DNA from: Brachionus manjavacas
Taxonomy: Eukaryota; Rotifera; Eurotatoria; Ploima; Brachionidae
DNA length: 64,000 nt
Reading direction: 5' to 3'
NCBI GenBank assembly: GCA_019054805.1
Contig: JAHQIY010000047.1
Coordinates: 62,001 to 126,000, forward strand
This document shows, piece by piece, positions 12,101 to 27,325 of this stretch. The notes below the pieces were generated by a model. That model made no database searches and had not been told where the DNA came from. It worked only from the letters and a program-made list of their open reading frames with translations. Numbering within the stretch: position 1 is the stretch's first letter; the number at the start of each line of letters is the position of its first letter. Both the position numbers and the translations under genes were made by a program.

Positions 12101-15100
12101 CACTCTTATTTTCACACATATTTTCACCATTATTTTCAATCTTATTTTCACACATATTTTCACCATTATTTTCAATCTCATTTTCACTTTTTTTTCACAC
12201 TTGTTTTCACTTTTTTTTCACTCTTATTTTCACACTTATTTTCAGTCATATTTTAACACAAAGTTTCACTCTTATATTCACACATATTTCCACCATTATT
12301 TTCACTCTTATTTTCACACTTATTTTCACTCTTATTTTCACACTTATTTTCAGTCATATTTTCACACATAGTTTCACTATTATTTTCAATCTCATTTTCA
12401 CTTTTTTTTCACACTTATTTTCACTCTTATTTTCACTCTTATTTTCACACATATTTTCACCATTATTTTCAATCTTATTTTCACACATATTTTCACCATT
12501 ATTTTCAATCTCATTTTCACTTTTTTTTCACACTTGTTTTCACTTTTTTTTCACTTTTATTTTCACTCTTATTTTCAAACTTATTTTCAGTCATATTTTC
12601 ACAAAAAGTTTCACTCTTATATTCACACATATTTCCACCATTATTTTCACTCTTATTTTCACTCTTATTTTCACACTTATTTTCAGTCATATTTTCACAC
12701 AAAGTTTCACTCTTATATTCACACATATTTTCACCATTATTTTCACTCTTATTTTCACTTTTTTTTCACACTTGTTTTCACTTTTTTTTCACACTTATTT
12801 TCACTCTTATTTTCACTCTTATTTTCACACATATTTTCACCATTATTTTCAATCTTATTTTCACACATATTTTCACCATTTATTTTCAATCTCATTTTCA
12901 CTTTTTTTCACACTTGTTTTCACTTTTTTTCACTCTTATTTTCACACTTATTTGTAGTCATATTTTAACACAAAGTTTCACCATTATTTTCACACATATT
13001 TTCACCATTATTTTCACTCTTATTTTCACTTTTTTTCACTCTTATTTTCACTCTTATTTTTCACACTTATTTTCACTCTTATTTTCACTCTTATTTTCAC
13101 ACATATTTTCACCATTATTTCACTCTTATATTCACACATATTTTCACCATTATTTTCACTCTTATTTTCAATTTTTTTCACACTTGTTTTCACTTTTTTT
13201 CACACTTATTTTCACTCTTATTTTCACTCTTATTTTCACACATATTTTCACCATTATTTTCAATCTTATTTTCACACATATTTTCACCATTATTTTCAAT
13301 CTCATTTTCACTTTTTTTTCACACTTGTTTTCACTTTTTTTTCACTCTTATTTTCAGTCAAATTTTAACACAAAGTTTCACTCTTATATTCACACATATT
13401 TTCACCATTATTTTCACTCTTATTTTCACTTTTTATTCACTCTTATTTTCACTCTTATTTTCACACATATTTTCACCATTATTTTCACTCTTATTTTCAC
13501 ACATATTTTCACCATTATTTTCACTCTTATTTTCACACATATTTTCACCATTATTTTCACTCTTATTTTCACACTTATTTTCACACTTGTTTTCACTTTT
13601 TTTTCACACTTATTTTAACTCTTATTTTCACTTTTTTTTCACTCTTATTTTCACTCTTATTTTCACACTTATTTTCAGTCATATTTTCACACAAAGTTTC
13701 GCTCTTATATTCACACATATTTTCACCATCATTTTCACCCTTATTTTCACTTTTTTTTCACACTTATTTTCACTCTTATTTTCACACTTTTTTTCAGTCT
13801 TATTTTCACACATAGTTTCACTATTATTTTCAATCTCATTTTCACTTTTTTTTCACACTTGTTTTCATTTTTTTTTAACTCTTATTTTCACTCTTATTTT
13901 CACACTTATTTTCAGTCATATTTTCACACAAAGTTTCACTCTTATATTCACACATATTTTCACCATTATTTTCACTCTTATTTTCACACTTATTTTCAGT
14001 CTTATTTTCATACATAGTTTCACTATTATTTTCACTCTTATTTTCACTCTTATTTTAACACTTATTTTCAGTCATATTTTCACACAAAGTTTCACTATTA
14101 TTTTCACTCTTATTTTCATTCTTATTTTCACCATTATTTTCACTCTTATTTTCACACTTATTTTCAGTCATATTTTCACACAAAGTTTCACCATTATTTT
14201 CACTCTTATTTTCACACATATTTTCACCATTATTTTCAATCTCATTTTCACACTTGTTTTCATTTTTTTTAACTCTTATTTTCACTCTTATTTTCACACT
14301 TATTTTCAGTCATATTTTCACACAAAGTTTCACTCTTATATTCACACATATTTTCACCATTATTTTCACTCTTATTTTCACACTTATTTTCAGTCTTATT
14401 TTCATACATAGTTTCACTATTATTTTCACTCTTATTTTCACTCTTATTTTCACCATTATTTTCACTCTTATTTTCACACTTATTTTCAGTCATATTTTCA
14501 CACAAAGTTTCACCATTATTTTCACTCTTATTTTCACACATATTTTCACCATTATTTTCAATCTCATTTTCACTTTTTTTTCACACTTGTTTTCATTTTT
14601 TTTTAACTCTTATTTTCACTCTTATTTTCACACTTATTTTCAGTCATATTTTCACACAAAGTTTCACTCTTATATTCACACATATTTTCACCATTATTTT
14701 CACTCTTATTTTCACACTTATTTTCAGTCATATTTTCACACAAAGTTTCACTCTTATTTTCACACATATTTTCACCATTATTTTCAATCTCATTTTCACT
14801 TTTTTTGCACACTTGTTTTCACTTTTTTTTCACACTTATTTTCACTCTTATTTTCACATTTATTTTCAGTCATATTTTCACACATAGTTTCACTATTATT
14901 TTCAATCTCATTTTCACTTTTTTTTCACACTTGTTTTCACTTTTTTTTCACTCTTATTTTCACAATTATTTTCAGTCATATTTTCACACAAAGTTTCACT
15001 CTTATATTCACACATATTTTCACCATTATTATCACTCTTATATTCACTTTTTTTTCACACTTGTTTTCACTTTTTTTTCACACTTATTTTCACTCTTATT

Positions 15101-18100
15101 TTCACTCTTATTTTCACACATATTTTCACCATTATTTTCAATCTTATTTTCACACATATTTTCACCATTATTTTCAATCTCATTTTCACTTTTTTTTCAC
15201 TCTTATTTTCACTCTTATTTTCACACTTATTTTCACTCTTATTTTCACACATATTTTCACCATTATTTTCAGTCATATTTTCACACATAGTTTCACAATT
15301 ATTTTCAATCTCATTTTCACTTTTTTTTCACACTTGTTTTCACTTTTTTTCACTCTTATTTTCACTCTTATTTTCACACTTATTTTCAGTCATATTTTAA
15401 CACAAAGTTTCACTCTTATATTCACACATATTTTCACCATTATTTTTACTCTTATTTTCACTTTTTTTTCACACTTGTTTTCACTTTTTTTTCACACTTA
15501 TTTTCACTCTTATTTTCACTCTTATTTTCACACATATTTTCACCATTATTTTCAATCTTATTTTCACACATATTTTCACCATTATTTTCAATCTCATTTT
15601 CACTTTTTTTTCACACTTGTTTTCACTTTTTTTTCACTCTTATTTTCACACTTATTTGTAGTCATATTTTAACACAAAGTTTCACCATTATTTTCACACA
15701 TATTTTCACCATTATTTTCACTCTTATTTTCACTTTTTTTTCACTCTTATTTTCACTCTTATTTTCACACTTATTTTCACTCTTATTTTCACTCTTATTT
15801 TCACACATATTTTCACCATTATTTCACTCTTATATTCACACATATTTTCACCATTATTTTCACTCTTATTTTCAATTTTTTTTCACACTTGTTTTCACTT
15901 TTTTTTCACACTTATTTTCACTCTTATTTTCACTCTTATTTTCACACATATTTTCACCATTATTTTCAATCTTATTTTCACACATATTTTCACCATTATT
16001 TTCAATCTCATTTTCACTTTTTTTTCACACTTGTTTTCACTTTTTTTTCACTCTTATTTTCACACTTATTTTCAGTCAAATTTTAACACAAAGTTTCACT
16101 CTTATATTCACACATATTTTCACCATTATTTTCACTCTTATTTTCACTTTTTATTCACTCTTATTTTCACTCTTATTTTCACACATATTTTCACCATTAT
16201 TTTCACTCTTATTTTCACACATATTTTCACCATTATTTTCACTCTTATTTTCACACATATTTTCACCATTATTTTCACTCTTATTTTCACTTTTTTTTCA
16301 CACTTGTTTTCACTTTTTTTTCACACTTATTTTAACTCTTATTTTCACTTTTTTTTCACTCTTATTTTCACTCTTATTTTCACACTTATTTTCAGTCATA
16401 TTTTCACACAAAGTTTCGCTCTTATATTCACACATATTTTCACCATCATTTTCACCCTTATTTTCACTTTTTTTTCACACTTATTTTCACTCTTATTTTC
16501 ACACTTTTTTTCAGTCTTATTTTCACACATAGTTTCACTATTATTTTCAATCTCATTTTCACTTTTTTTTCACACTTGTTTTCATTTTTTTAACTCTTAT
16601 TTTCACTCTTATTTTCACACTTATTTTCAGTCATATTTTCACACAAAGTTTCACTCTTATATTCACACATATTTTCACCATTATTTTCACTCTTATTTTC
16701 ACACTTATTTTCAGTCTTATTTTCATACATAGTTTCACTATTATTTTCACTCTTATTTTCACTCTTATTTTAACACTTATTTTCAGTCATATTTTCACAC
16801 AAAGTTTCACTATTATTTTCACTCTTATTTTCATTCTTATTTTCACCATTATTTTCACTCTTATTTTCACACTTATTTTCAGTCATATTTTCACACAAAG
16901 TTTCACCATTATTTTCACTCTTATTTTCACACATATTTTCACCATTATTTTCAATCTCATTTTCACACTTGTTTTCATTTTTTTTTAACTCTTATTTTCA
17001 CTCTTATTTTCACACTTATTTTCAGTCATATTTTCACACAAAGTTTCACTCTTATATTCACACATATTTTCACCATTATTTTCACTCTTATTTTCACACT
17101 TATTTTCAGTCTTATTTTCATACATAGTTTCACTATTATTTTCACTCTTATTTTCACTCTTATTTTCACCATTATTTTCACTCTTATTTTCACACTTATT
17201 TTCAGTCATATTTTCACACAAAGTTTCACCATTATTTTCACTCTTATTTTCACACATATTTTCACCATTATTTTCAATCTCATTTTCACTTTTTTTTCAC
17301 ACTTGTTTTCATTTTTTTTTAACTCTTATTTTCACTCTTATTTTCACACTTATTTTCAGTCATATTTTCACACAAAGTTTCACTCTTATATTCACACATA
17401 TTTTCACCATTATTTTCACTCTTATTTTCACACTTATTTTCAGTCATATTTTCACACAAAGTTTCACTCTTATTTTCACACATATTTTCACCATTATTTT
17501 CAATCTCATTTTCACTTTTTTTGCACACTTGTTTTCACTTTTTTTTCACACTTATTTTCACTCTTATTTTCACATTTATTTTCAGTCATATTTTCACACA
17601 TAGTTTCACAATTATTTTCAATCTCATTTTCACTTTTTTTTCACACTTGTTTTCACTTTTTTTCACTCTTATTTTCACTCTTATTTTCACACTTATTTTC
17701 AGTCATATTTTCACACAAAGTTTCACTCTTATATTCACACATATTTTCACCATTATTTTCACTCTTATTTTCACTACTATTCACACTTGTTTTCACTTTT
17801 TTTTCACACTTATTTTCACTCTTATTTTCACTCTTATTTTCACACATATTTTCACCATTATTTTCAATCTTATTTTCACACATATTTTCACCATTATTTT
17901 CAATCTCATTTTCACTTTTTTTTCACACTTGTTTTCACTTTTTTTTCACTCTTATTTTCACACTTATTTTCAGTCATATTTTCACACAAAGTTTCACTCT
18001 TATATTCACACATATTTTCACCATTATTTTCACTCTTATTTTCACTTTTTTTTCACTCTTATTTTCACACTTATTTTCAGTCAAATTTTCACACAAAGTT

Positions 18101-21100
18101 TCACTCTTATATTCACACATATTTCCACCATTATTTTCACTCTTATTTTCACACTTATTTTCACTCTTATTTTCACACTTTTTTTCAGTCATATTTTCAC
18201 ACATAGTTTCACTATTATTTTCAATCTCATTTTCACTTTTTTTTCACACTTGTTTTCACTTTTTTTTCACACTTATTTTCACTCTTATTTTCACTCTTAT
18301 TTTCACACATATTTTCACCATTATTTTCAATCTTATTTTCACACATATTTTCACCATTATTTTCAATCTCATTTTCACTTTTTTTTCACACTTGTTTTCA
18401 CTTTTTTTTCACTCTTATTTTCACACTTATTTTCAGTCATATTTTCACACAAAGTTTCACTCTTATATTCACACATATTTCCACCATTATTTTCACTCTT
18501 ATTTTCACTCTTATTTTCACACTTATTTTCAGTCATATTTTCACACAAAGTTTCACTCTTATATTCACACATATTTTCACCATTATTTTCACTCTTATTT
18601 TCACTTTTTTTTCACTCTTATTTTTACTCTTATTTTCACACTTGTTTTCACTTTTTTTTCACACTTATTTTCACTCTTATTTTCACACTTATTTTCAGTC
18701 TTATTTTCACACATAGTTTCACTATTATTTTCAATCTCATTTTCACTTTTTTTTCACTCTTATTTTCACTCTTATTTTCACACTTATTTTCACTCTTATT
18801 TTCACACATATTTTCACCATTATTTTCAGTCATATTTTCACACATAGTTTCACAATTATTTTCAATCTCATTTTCACTTTTTTCACACTTGTTTTCACTT
18901 TTTTTTCACTCTTATTTTCACTCTTATTTTCACACTTATTTTCAGTCACATTTTAACACAAAGTTTCACTCTTATATTCACACATATTTTCACCATTATT
19001 TTCACTCTTATTTTCACTTTTTTTTCACACTTGTTTTCACTTTTTTTTCACACTTATTTTCACTCTTATTTTCACTCTTATTTTCACACATATTTTCACC
19101 ATTATTTTCACTCTTATTTTCACTTTTTTTTCACTCTTATTTTCACTCTTATTTTCACACTTATTTTCACTCTTATTTTCACACATATTTTCACCATTAT
19201 TTTCACTCTTATTTTCACTTTTTTTTCACACTTGTTTTCACTTTTTTTTCACACTTATTTTCACTCTTATTTTCACTCTTATTTTCACACATATTTTCAC
19301 CATTATTTTCACACTTGTTTTCACTTTTTTTTCACACTTATTTTCAGTCTTATTTTCACACATAGTTTCACTATTATTTTCAATCTCATTTTCACTTTTT
19401 TTTCACACTTGTTTTCATTTTTTTTTAACTCTTATTTTCACTCTTATTTTCACACTTATTTTCAGTCATATTTTCACACAAAGTTTCACTCTTATATTCA
19501 CACATATTTTCACCATTATTTTCACTCTTATTTTCACACTTATTTTCAGTCTTATTTTCATACATAGTTTCAATATTATTTTCACTCTTATTTTCACTCT
19601 TATTTTCACCATTATTTTCACTCTTATTTTCACACTTATTTTCAGTCATATTTTCACACAAAGTTTCACCATTATTTTCACTCTTATTTTCACACATATT
19701 TTCACCATTATTTTCAATCTCATTTTCACTTTTTTTTCACACTTGTTTTCACTTTTTTTTCACACTTATTTTCACTCTTATTTTCACACTTATTTTCAGT
19801 CATATTTTCACACAAAGTTTCACTCTTATATTCACACATATTTTCACCATTATTTTCACTCTTATTTTCACACTTATTTTCAGTCTTATTTTCATACATA
19901 GTTTCACTATTATTTTCACTCTTATTTTCACTCTTATTTTCACCATTATTTTCACTCTTATTTTCACACTTATTTTCAGTCATATTTTCACACAAAGTTT
20001 CACCATTATTTTCACTCTTATTTTCACACATATTTTCACCATTATTTTCAATCTCATTTTCACTTTTTTTTCACACTTGTTTTCATTTTTGTTTAACTCT
20101 TATTTTCACTCTTATTTTCACACTTATTTTCAGTCATATTTTCACACAAAGTTTCACCATTATTTTCACTCTTATTTTCACACATATTTTCACCATTATT
20201 TTCAATCTCATTTTCACTTTTTTTTCACACTTGTTTTCATTTTTTTTTAACTCTTATTTTCACTCTTATTTTCACACTTATTTTCAGTCTTATTTTCATA
20301 CATAGTTTCACTATTATTTTCACTCTTATTTTCACTCTTATTTTCACCATTATTTTCACTCTTATTTTCACACTTATTTTCAGTCATATTTTCACACAAA
20401 GTTTCACCATTATTTTCAATCTCATTTTCACTTTTTTTTCACACTTGTTTTCATTTTTTTTTAACTCTTATTTTCACTCTTATTTTCTCACTTATTTTCA
20501 GTCATATTTTCACACAAAGTTTCACTCTTATATTCACACATATTTTCACCATTATTTTCACTCTTATTTTCACACTTATTTTCACCATTATTTTCAATCT
20601 CATTTTCACTTTTTTTTCACACTTGTTTTCATTTTTTTTTAACTCTTATTTTCACTCTTATTTTCTCACTTATTTTCAGTCATATTTTCACACAAAGTTT
20701 CACTCTTATATTCACACATATTTTCACCATTATTTTCACTCTTATTTTCACACTTATTTTCAGTCATATTTTCACACAAAGTTTCACTCTTATTTTCACA
20801 CATATTTTCACCATTATTTTCAATCTCATTTTCACTTTTTTTTCACACTTGTTTTCACTTTTTTTTCACTCTTATTTTCACTCTTATTTTCACTCTTATT
20901 TTCACACATATTTTCACCATTATTTTCAATCTTATTTTCACACATATTTTCACCATTATTTTCAATCTCATTTTCACTTTTTTTCACACTTGTTTTCACT
21001 TTTTTTTCACTCTTATTTTCACACTTATTTTCAGTCATATTTTCACACAAAGTTTCACTCTTATATTCACACATATTTTCACCATTATTTTCACTCTTAT

Positions 21101-24100
21101 TTTCACTTTTTTTTCACTCTTATTTTCACACTTATTTTCAGTCAAATTTTAACACAAAGTTTCACTCTTATATTCACACATATTTTCACCATTATTTTCA
21201 CTCTTATTTTCACTTTTTTTTCACTCTTATTTTCACTCTTATTTTCACACATATTTTCACCATTATTTTCACTCTTATTTTCACACATATTTTCACCATT
21301 ATTTTCACTCTTATTTTCAATTTTTTTTCACACTTGTTTTCACTTTTTTTTCACACTTATTTTCACTCTTATTTTCACCATTATTTTCACACATATTTTC
21401 ACCATTATTTTCACTATTATTTTCACTTTTTTTTCACTCTTATTTTCACTCTTATTTTCACACTTATTTTCAGTCATATTTTCACACAAAGTTTCGCTCT
21501 TATATTCACACATATTTTCACCATCATTTTCACCCTTATTTTCACTTTTTTTTCACACTTATTTTCACTCTTATTTTCAGTCTTATTTTCACACATAGTT
21601 TCACTATTATTTTCAATCTCATTTTCACTTTTTTTTCACACTTGTTTTCATTTTTTTTTAACTCTTATTTTCACTCTTATTTTCACACTTATTTTCAGTC
21701 ATATTTTCATACATAGTTTCACTATTATTTTCACTCTTATTTTCACTCTTATTTTAACACTTATTTTCAGTCATATTTTCACACAAAGTTTCACTATTAT
21801 TTTCACCATTATTTTCACTCTTATTTTCACACTTATTTTCAGTCATATTTTCACACAAAGTTTCACCATTATTTTCACTCTTTTTTTCACACATATTTTC
21901 ACCATTATTTTCAATCTCATTTTCACTTTTTTTTCACACTTGTTTTCACTTTTTTTTCACACTTATTTTCACTCTTATTTTCACATTTATTTTCAGTCAT
22001 ATTTTCACACATAGTTTCACTATTATTTTCAATCTCATTTTCACTTTTTTTTCACACTTGTTTTCACTTTTTTTTCACACTTATTTTCACTCTTATTTTC
22101 ACACTTATTTTCAGTCATATTTTCACACAAAGTTTCACTCTTATATTCACACATATTTTCACCATTATTTTCAATCTTATTTTCACTCTTTTTTCACACT
22201 AGTTTTCACCTTTTTTTCACACTTATTTTCACTCTTATTTTCACACTTATTTTCGGTCTTATTTTCACACAAAGTTTCACTATTATTTTCACTCTTATTT
22301 TCACTCCTATTTTCACTTTTTTTTCACTCTTATTTTTCACTTTTTTTTCACAATTGTTTTATCTTTTTTTTCACACTTATTTTCACTCTTATTTACACAC
22401 ATTTTTTTTTAGTCATATTTTCACACAAAGTTTCACTCTTATTTTCACAAAAAGTTTCACTCTTATTTTCACATTAATTTTCACTCTTATTTTCACACTT
22501 ATTTTCACACAAAGTTTCATTCTTATTTTCACACTAATTTTCACCATTATTTTCAATCTTATTTTCACACTTGTTTTCACTTTTTTTTCACACTTGTTTT
22601 CACTTTTTTTTACTCTTATTTTCACACTTTTTTTCACTCTTATTTTCACACTTATTTTTACTCTTGTTTTCACTTTTTTTTCACACTTATTTTCAGTCAT
22701 ATTTTCATACATAGTTTCACTATTATTTTCACTCTTATTTTCACTCTTATTTTAACACTTATTTTCAGTCATATTTTCACACAAAGTTTCACTATTATTT
22801 TCACCATTATTTTCACTCTTATTTTCACACTTATTTTCAGTCATATTTTCACACAAAGTTTCACCATTATTTTCACTCTTTTTTTCACACATATTTTCAC
22901 CATTATTTTCAATCTCATTTTCACTTTTTTTTGCACACTTGTTTTCACTTTTTTTTCACACTTATTTTCACTCTTATTTTCACATTTATTTTCAGTCATA
23001 TTTTCACACATAGTTTCACTATTATTTTCAATCTCATTTTCACTTTTTTTTCACACTTGTTTTCACTTTTTTTTCACTCTTATTTTCACTCTTATTTTCA
23101 CACTTATTTTCAGTCATATTTTCACACAAAGTTTCACTCTTATATTCACACATATTTTCACCATTATTTTCACTCTTATTTTCACTTTTTTTTCACACTT
23201 GTTTTCACTTTTTTTTCACACTTATTTTCACTCTTATTTTCACTCTTATATTCACACATATTTTCACCATTATTTTCACTCTTATTTTCACTCTTTTTTC
23301 ACACTAGTTTTCACCTTTTTTTCACACTTATTTTCACTCTTATTTTCACACTTATTTTCGGTCTTATTTTCACACAAAGTTTCACTATTATTTTCACTCT
23401 TATTTTCACTCCTATTTTCACTTTTTTTTCACTCTTATTTTCACTTTTTTTTCACACTTGTTTTATCATTTTTTTCACACTTATTTTCACTCTTATTTAC
23501 ACACATTTTTTTTTAGTCATATTTTCACACAAAGTTTCACTCTTATTTTCACAAAAAGTTTCACTCTTATTTTCACACTTATTTTTACTCTTATTTTCAC
23601 ACTTATTTTCACACAAAGTTTCAGTCTTATTTTCACACTTATTTTCACCATTATTTTCAATCTTATTTTCACACTTGTTTTCACTTTTTTTTCACACTTA
23701 TTTTCACTCTTATTTTGATTCTTATTTTCAGTCCTTTTTTCACACATATTTTCAATCTTATTTTCACACTTGTTTTAACTTTTTTTTCACACTTATTTAC
23801 ACTCATATTTTCACACAAAGTCTCAGTCATTTTTTCACACAAAGTTTCACTCTTATTTTCACACTTATTTTCACTCTTAATTTCACTCTTATTTTTTCTC
23901 TTATTTTCACACTTATTTTCACACAAAGTTTCATTATTATTTTCACCATTATTTTCAATCTTATTTTCACTTTTTTTTCACACTTGTTTTCACTCTTATT
24001 TTCACTCTTATTTTCACACTTATTTTCAGTCTTATTTTCACACAAAGTTTCACTATTATTTTCACCATTATTTTCACTCTTATTTTCACTTTTTTTTCAC

Positions 24101-26146
24101 ACTTGTTTTAAACTTTTTTTCCACACTTATTTTCACTCTTATTCTCACACATATTTTCACCATTATTTTCACTCTTATTTTCAATTTTTTTTACACTTGT
24201 TTTCACTTTTTTTTCACTCTTATTTTCACTCTTATTTTCACACTTATTTTCAGTCTTATTTTCACACAAAGTTTCACTATTATTTTCACTCTTATTTTCA
24301 CTCTTATTTTCACACTTATTTGCAGTCTTATTTTCACACAAAGTTTCACTATTATTTTCACTCTTATTTTCACTCTTATTTTCACACATATTTTCACCAT
24401 TATTTTCACTCTTATTTTCACACTTATTTTCAGTCTTATTTTCACACAAAGTTTCACTATTATTTTCACTCTTATTTTCACTCTTATTTTCACACTTATT
24501 TGCAGTCTTATTTTCACACAAAGTTTCACTATTATTTTCACTCTTATTTTCACTCTTATTTTCACACATATTTTCACCATTATTTTCAATCTTATTTTCA
24601 CACATATTTTCACCATTATTTTCAATCTCATTTTCACTTTTTTTTCACACTTGTTTTCACTTTTTTTTCACTCTTATTTTCACACTTATTTTCAGTCATA
24701 TTTTCACACAAAGTTTCACTCTTATATTCACACATATTTTCACCATTATTTTCACTCTTATTTTCACTCTTTTTTCACACTAGTTTTCACCTTTTTTTCA
24801 CACTTATTTTCACTCTTATTTTCACACTTATTTTCGGTCTTATTTTCACGCAAAGTTTCACTATTATTTTCACTCTTATTGTCACACTTATTTTCGGTCA
24901 TATTTTCACACAAAGTTTCACTCTTATTTTCACTTTTTTTTCACACTTGTTTTCACTTTTTTTTCACACTTATTTTCACCCTTATTTTCACACTTATTTT
25001 CAGTCATATTTTCACACAAAGTTTCACTATTATTTTCACACAAAGTTTCACTCTTATTTTCACTCTTATTTTCACTCCTATTTTCACTTTTTTTTCACTC
25101 TTATTTTCACTTTTTTTTCACACTTGTTTTATCTTTTTTTTCACACTTATTTTCACTCTTATTTACACACATTTTTTTTTAGTCATATTTTCACACAAAG
25201 TTTCACTCTTATTTTCACAAAAAGTTTCACTCTTATTTTCACACTTATTTTTACTCTTATTTTCACACTTATTTTCACACAAAGTTTCAGTCTTATTTTC
25301 ACACTTATTTTCACCATTATTTTCAATCTTATTTTCACACTTGTTTTTTTTTTTTTTCACACTTATTTTCACACATATTTTCACCATTATTTTCAATCTT
25401 TTTTTCACACATATTTTCAATCTTATTTTCACACTTGTTTTAACTTTTTTTTCACACTTATTTACACTCATATTTTCACACAAAGTCTCAGTCATTTTTT
25501 CACACAAAGTTTCACTCTTATTTTCACACTTATTTTCACTCTTAATTTCACTCTTATTTTTTCTCTTATTTTCACACTTATTTTCACACAAAGTTTCATT
25601 ATTATTTTCACCATTATTTTCAATCTTATTTTCACTTTTTTTTCACACTTGTTTTCACTCTTATTTTCACTCTTATTTTCACACTTATTTTCAGTCTTAT
25701 TTTCACACAAAGTTTCACTATTATTTTCACTCTTATTTTCACTCTTATTTTCACACTTATTTGCAGTCTTATTTTCACACAAAGTTTCACTATTATTTTC
25801 ACTCTTATTTTCACTTTTTTTTCACACTTGTTTTCACTTTTTTTTCAATCTTATTTTCACTCTTATTTTCACACTTATTTTCAGTCTTATTTTCACACAA
25901 AGTTTCTCTATTATTTTCACTCTTATTTTCACTCTTATTTTCACTCTTATTTTCACTCTTATTTTCACACTTATTTGCAGTCTTATTTTCACACAAAGTT
26001 TCACTATTATTTTCACTCTTATTTTCAACCTTATTTTCACTCTTATTTTCACACTTATTTTCAGTCTTATTTTCACACATATTTTCACCATTATTTTCAA
26101 TCTTATTTTCACACTTATTTTATCTTTTTTTTCACACTTATTTTCG
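6159..26146 (+). repeat. 20-kb 12-bp minisatellite array
   Basis: About 20 kb of TTTTCACTCTTA-type 12-mers ordered into higher-order modules. A common module runs CACTTA, CAGTCATA, CACACAAAG, CACTCTTATA, CACACATA, CACCATTA, CACTCTTA, then an 11-mer with T8, then CACACTTG. G is nearly absent from the plus strand, confined to CAGTC, CAAAG, CTTG and rare variants. Five of six frames of the monomer lack stops, giving open frames of up to 1,081 codons (22931-26176) of FTLI/FHSY/FSLL repeats; I regard these as non-coding. No unique sequence was seen. Confidence 0.97.
12650..17660 (+). repeat. About 2.3-kb tandem segmental duplication inside the 12-bp array (about 12650-14950 and 15360-17660)
   Basis: Rare variants recur at nearly constant spacing. 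TTTGTAGTC is at 12951 and 15655, GTTTCGCTCTTATATTC is at about 13698 and 16415, and TTTTTTGCACACTTG is near 14803 and 17519. The offset is 2,704-2,717 bp. The copies stay alike until about 14950/17660. A partial further copy of the GTTTCGCTC module lies near 21493. The ends are approximate because the sequence is repetitive. Confidence 0.75.
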
Positions 26147-27325
26147 TTACAAGGTGTCAAGGTCACGAGAACTTAAGGTCAGTTTGACTCGAGGTTAAAG
26201 GTGGCAAGGTCACTTGGAACCAAGATCATAAGAACTAAAGGTCAGTTTGACTCGAGGTTACAAGGTGTCAAGGTCAAGAGAAATTAAGGTCAGTTTGACT
26301 CGAGGTTACATCGTGTCAAGGTCAAGAGAAATTAAGGTCAGTTTGACTCGAGGTTAAAGGTGACAAGGTCACTTGGAACCAAGATCATAAGAACTAAAGG
26401 TTAGTTTGACTCGAGGTTACAAGGTGTCAAGGTTACGAGAACTTTAGGTCAGTTTGACTCGAGGTTACAAGGTGTCAAGGTTACGAGAACTTAAGGTCAG
26501 TTTGACTCGAGGTTACAAGGTGTCAAGGTTACGAGAACTTAAGGTCAGTTTGACTCGAGGTTACAAGGTGTCAAGGTTACGAGAACTTAAGGTCAGTTTG
26601 ACTCGAGGTAACAAGGTGTAAGGGTTACGAGAACTTATGGTAGGTTTGACTCGAGGTTACAAGGTGTCAAGGTCTGATGGAATCAAGTCTCAAGAAATTA
26701 AGGTCAGTTTGACTCACAGTCACAAGGTGACAAGGTCACATGGAACCAAGATCATAAAAACTTAAGGTCAGTTTGACTCGAGGTTACAAGGTGTCAAGGT
26801 CAAGAGAAATTAAGGTCAGTTTGACTCGAGGTTACATCGTGTCAAGGTCAAGAGAAATTAAGGTCAGTTTGACTCGAGGTTACAAGGTGTCAAGGTCACG
26901 AGAAATTAAGGTCTATTTGAATCGAAGTAACAAGGTGCTAAGTTCACATGGAATCAGGTCACGAAAAATTATCGTCAGTTTGACTCGCAGTTACAAGGTC
27001 ACAAGATCACTATCGATTCATGAGTAATTTAGGTCAGTTTGACTCGCTGTAACATGGTGTCAAGGTCACATGGAACCAAGATCATAAGAACTTAAGATCA
27101 GTTTGACTCGAGGTAACAAAATGTCTAGTTCACATGGAATCAGGTCTCAAGAGATTAAGGTCAGTTTGACTCACAGTCACAAGGTGACAAGGTCACATGG
27201 AACCAAGATCATAAGAACTTAAGATCAGTTTGGCTCGAGGTTACAAGGTGTCAAGGTCACGAGAACTTAAGGTCAGTTTGAATCGAGGTTACAAGGTGTC
27301 AAGGTTACGAGAACTTGATTCCATC
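26147..27325 (+). repeat. 48/64-bp satellite, direct block, copy 2
   Basis: It starts with TTACAAGGTGTCAAGGTCAC straight after ...TTATTTTCG, exactly as at 1871, and ends GAACTTGATTCCATC as at 3090. It contains a run of five units with GGTTACGAGAACTT around 26400-26640. Confidence 0.95.

Noticed and set aside
22931..26176. 1,081-codon open frame of F/H/S/Y/L/I/T repeats, and about 50 similar frames in the 12-bp arrays
   Set aside because: Fully explained by a stop-free 12-bp monomer that is open in five of six frames. Overlapping frames in both strands are equally open and there is no conserved start or unique sequence.
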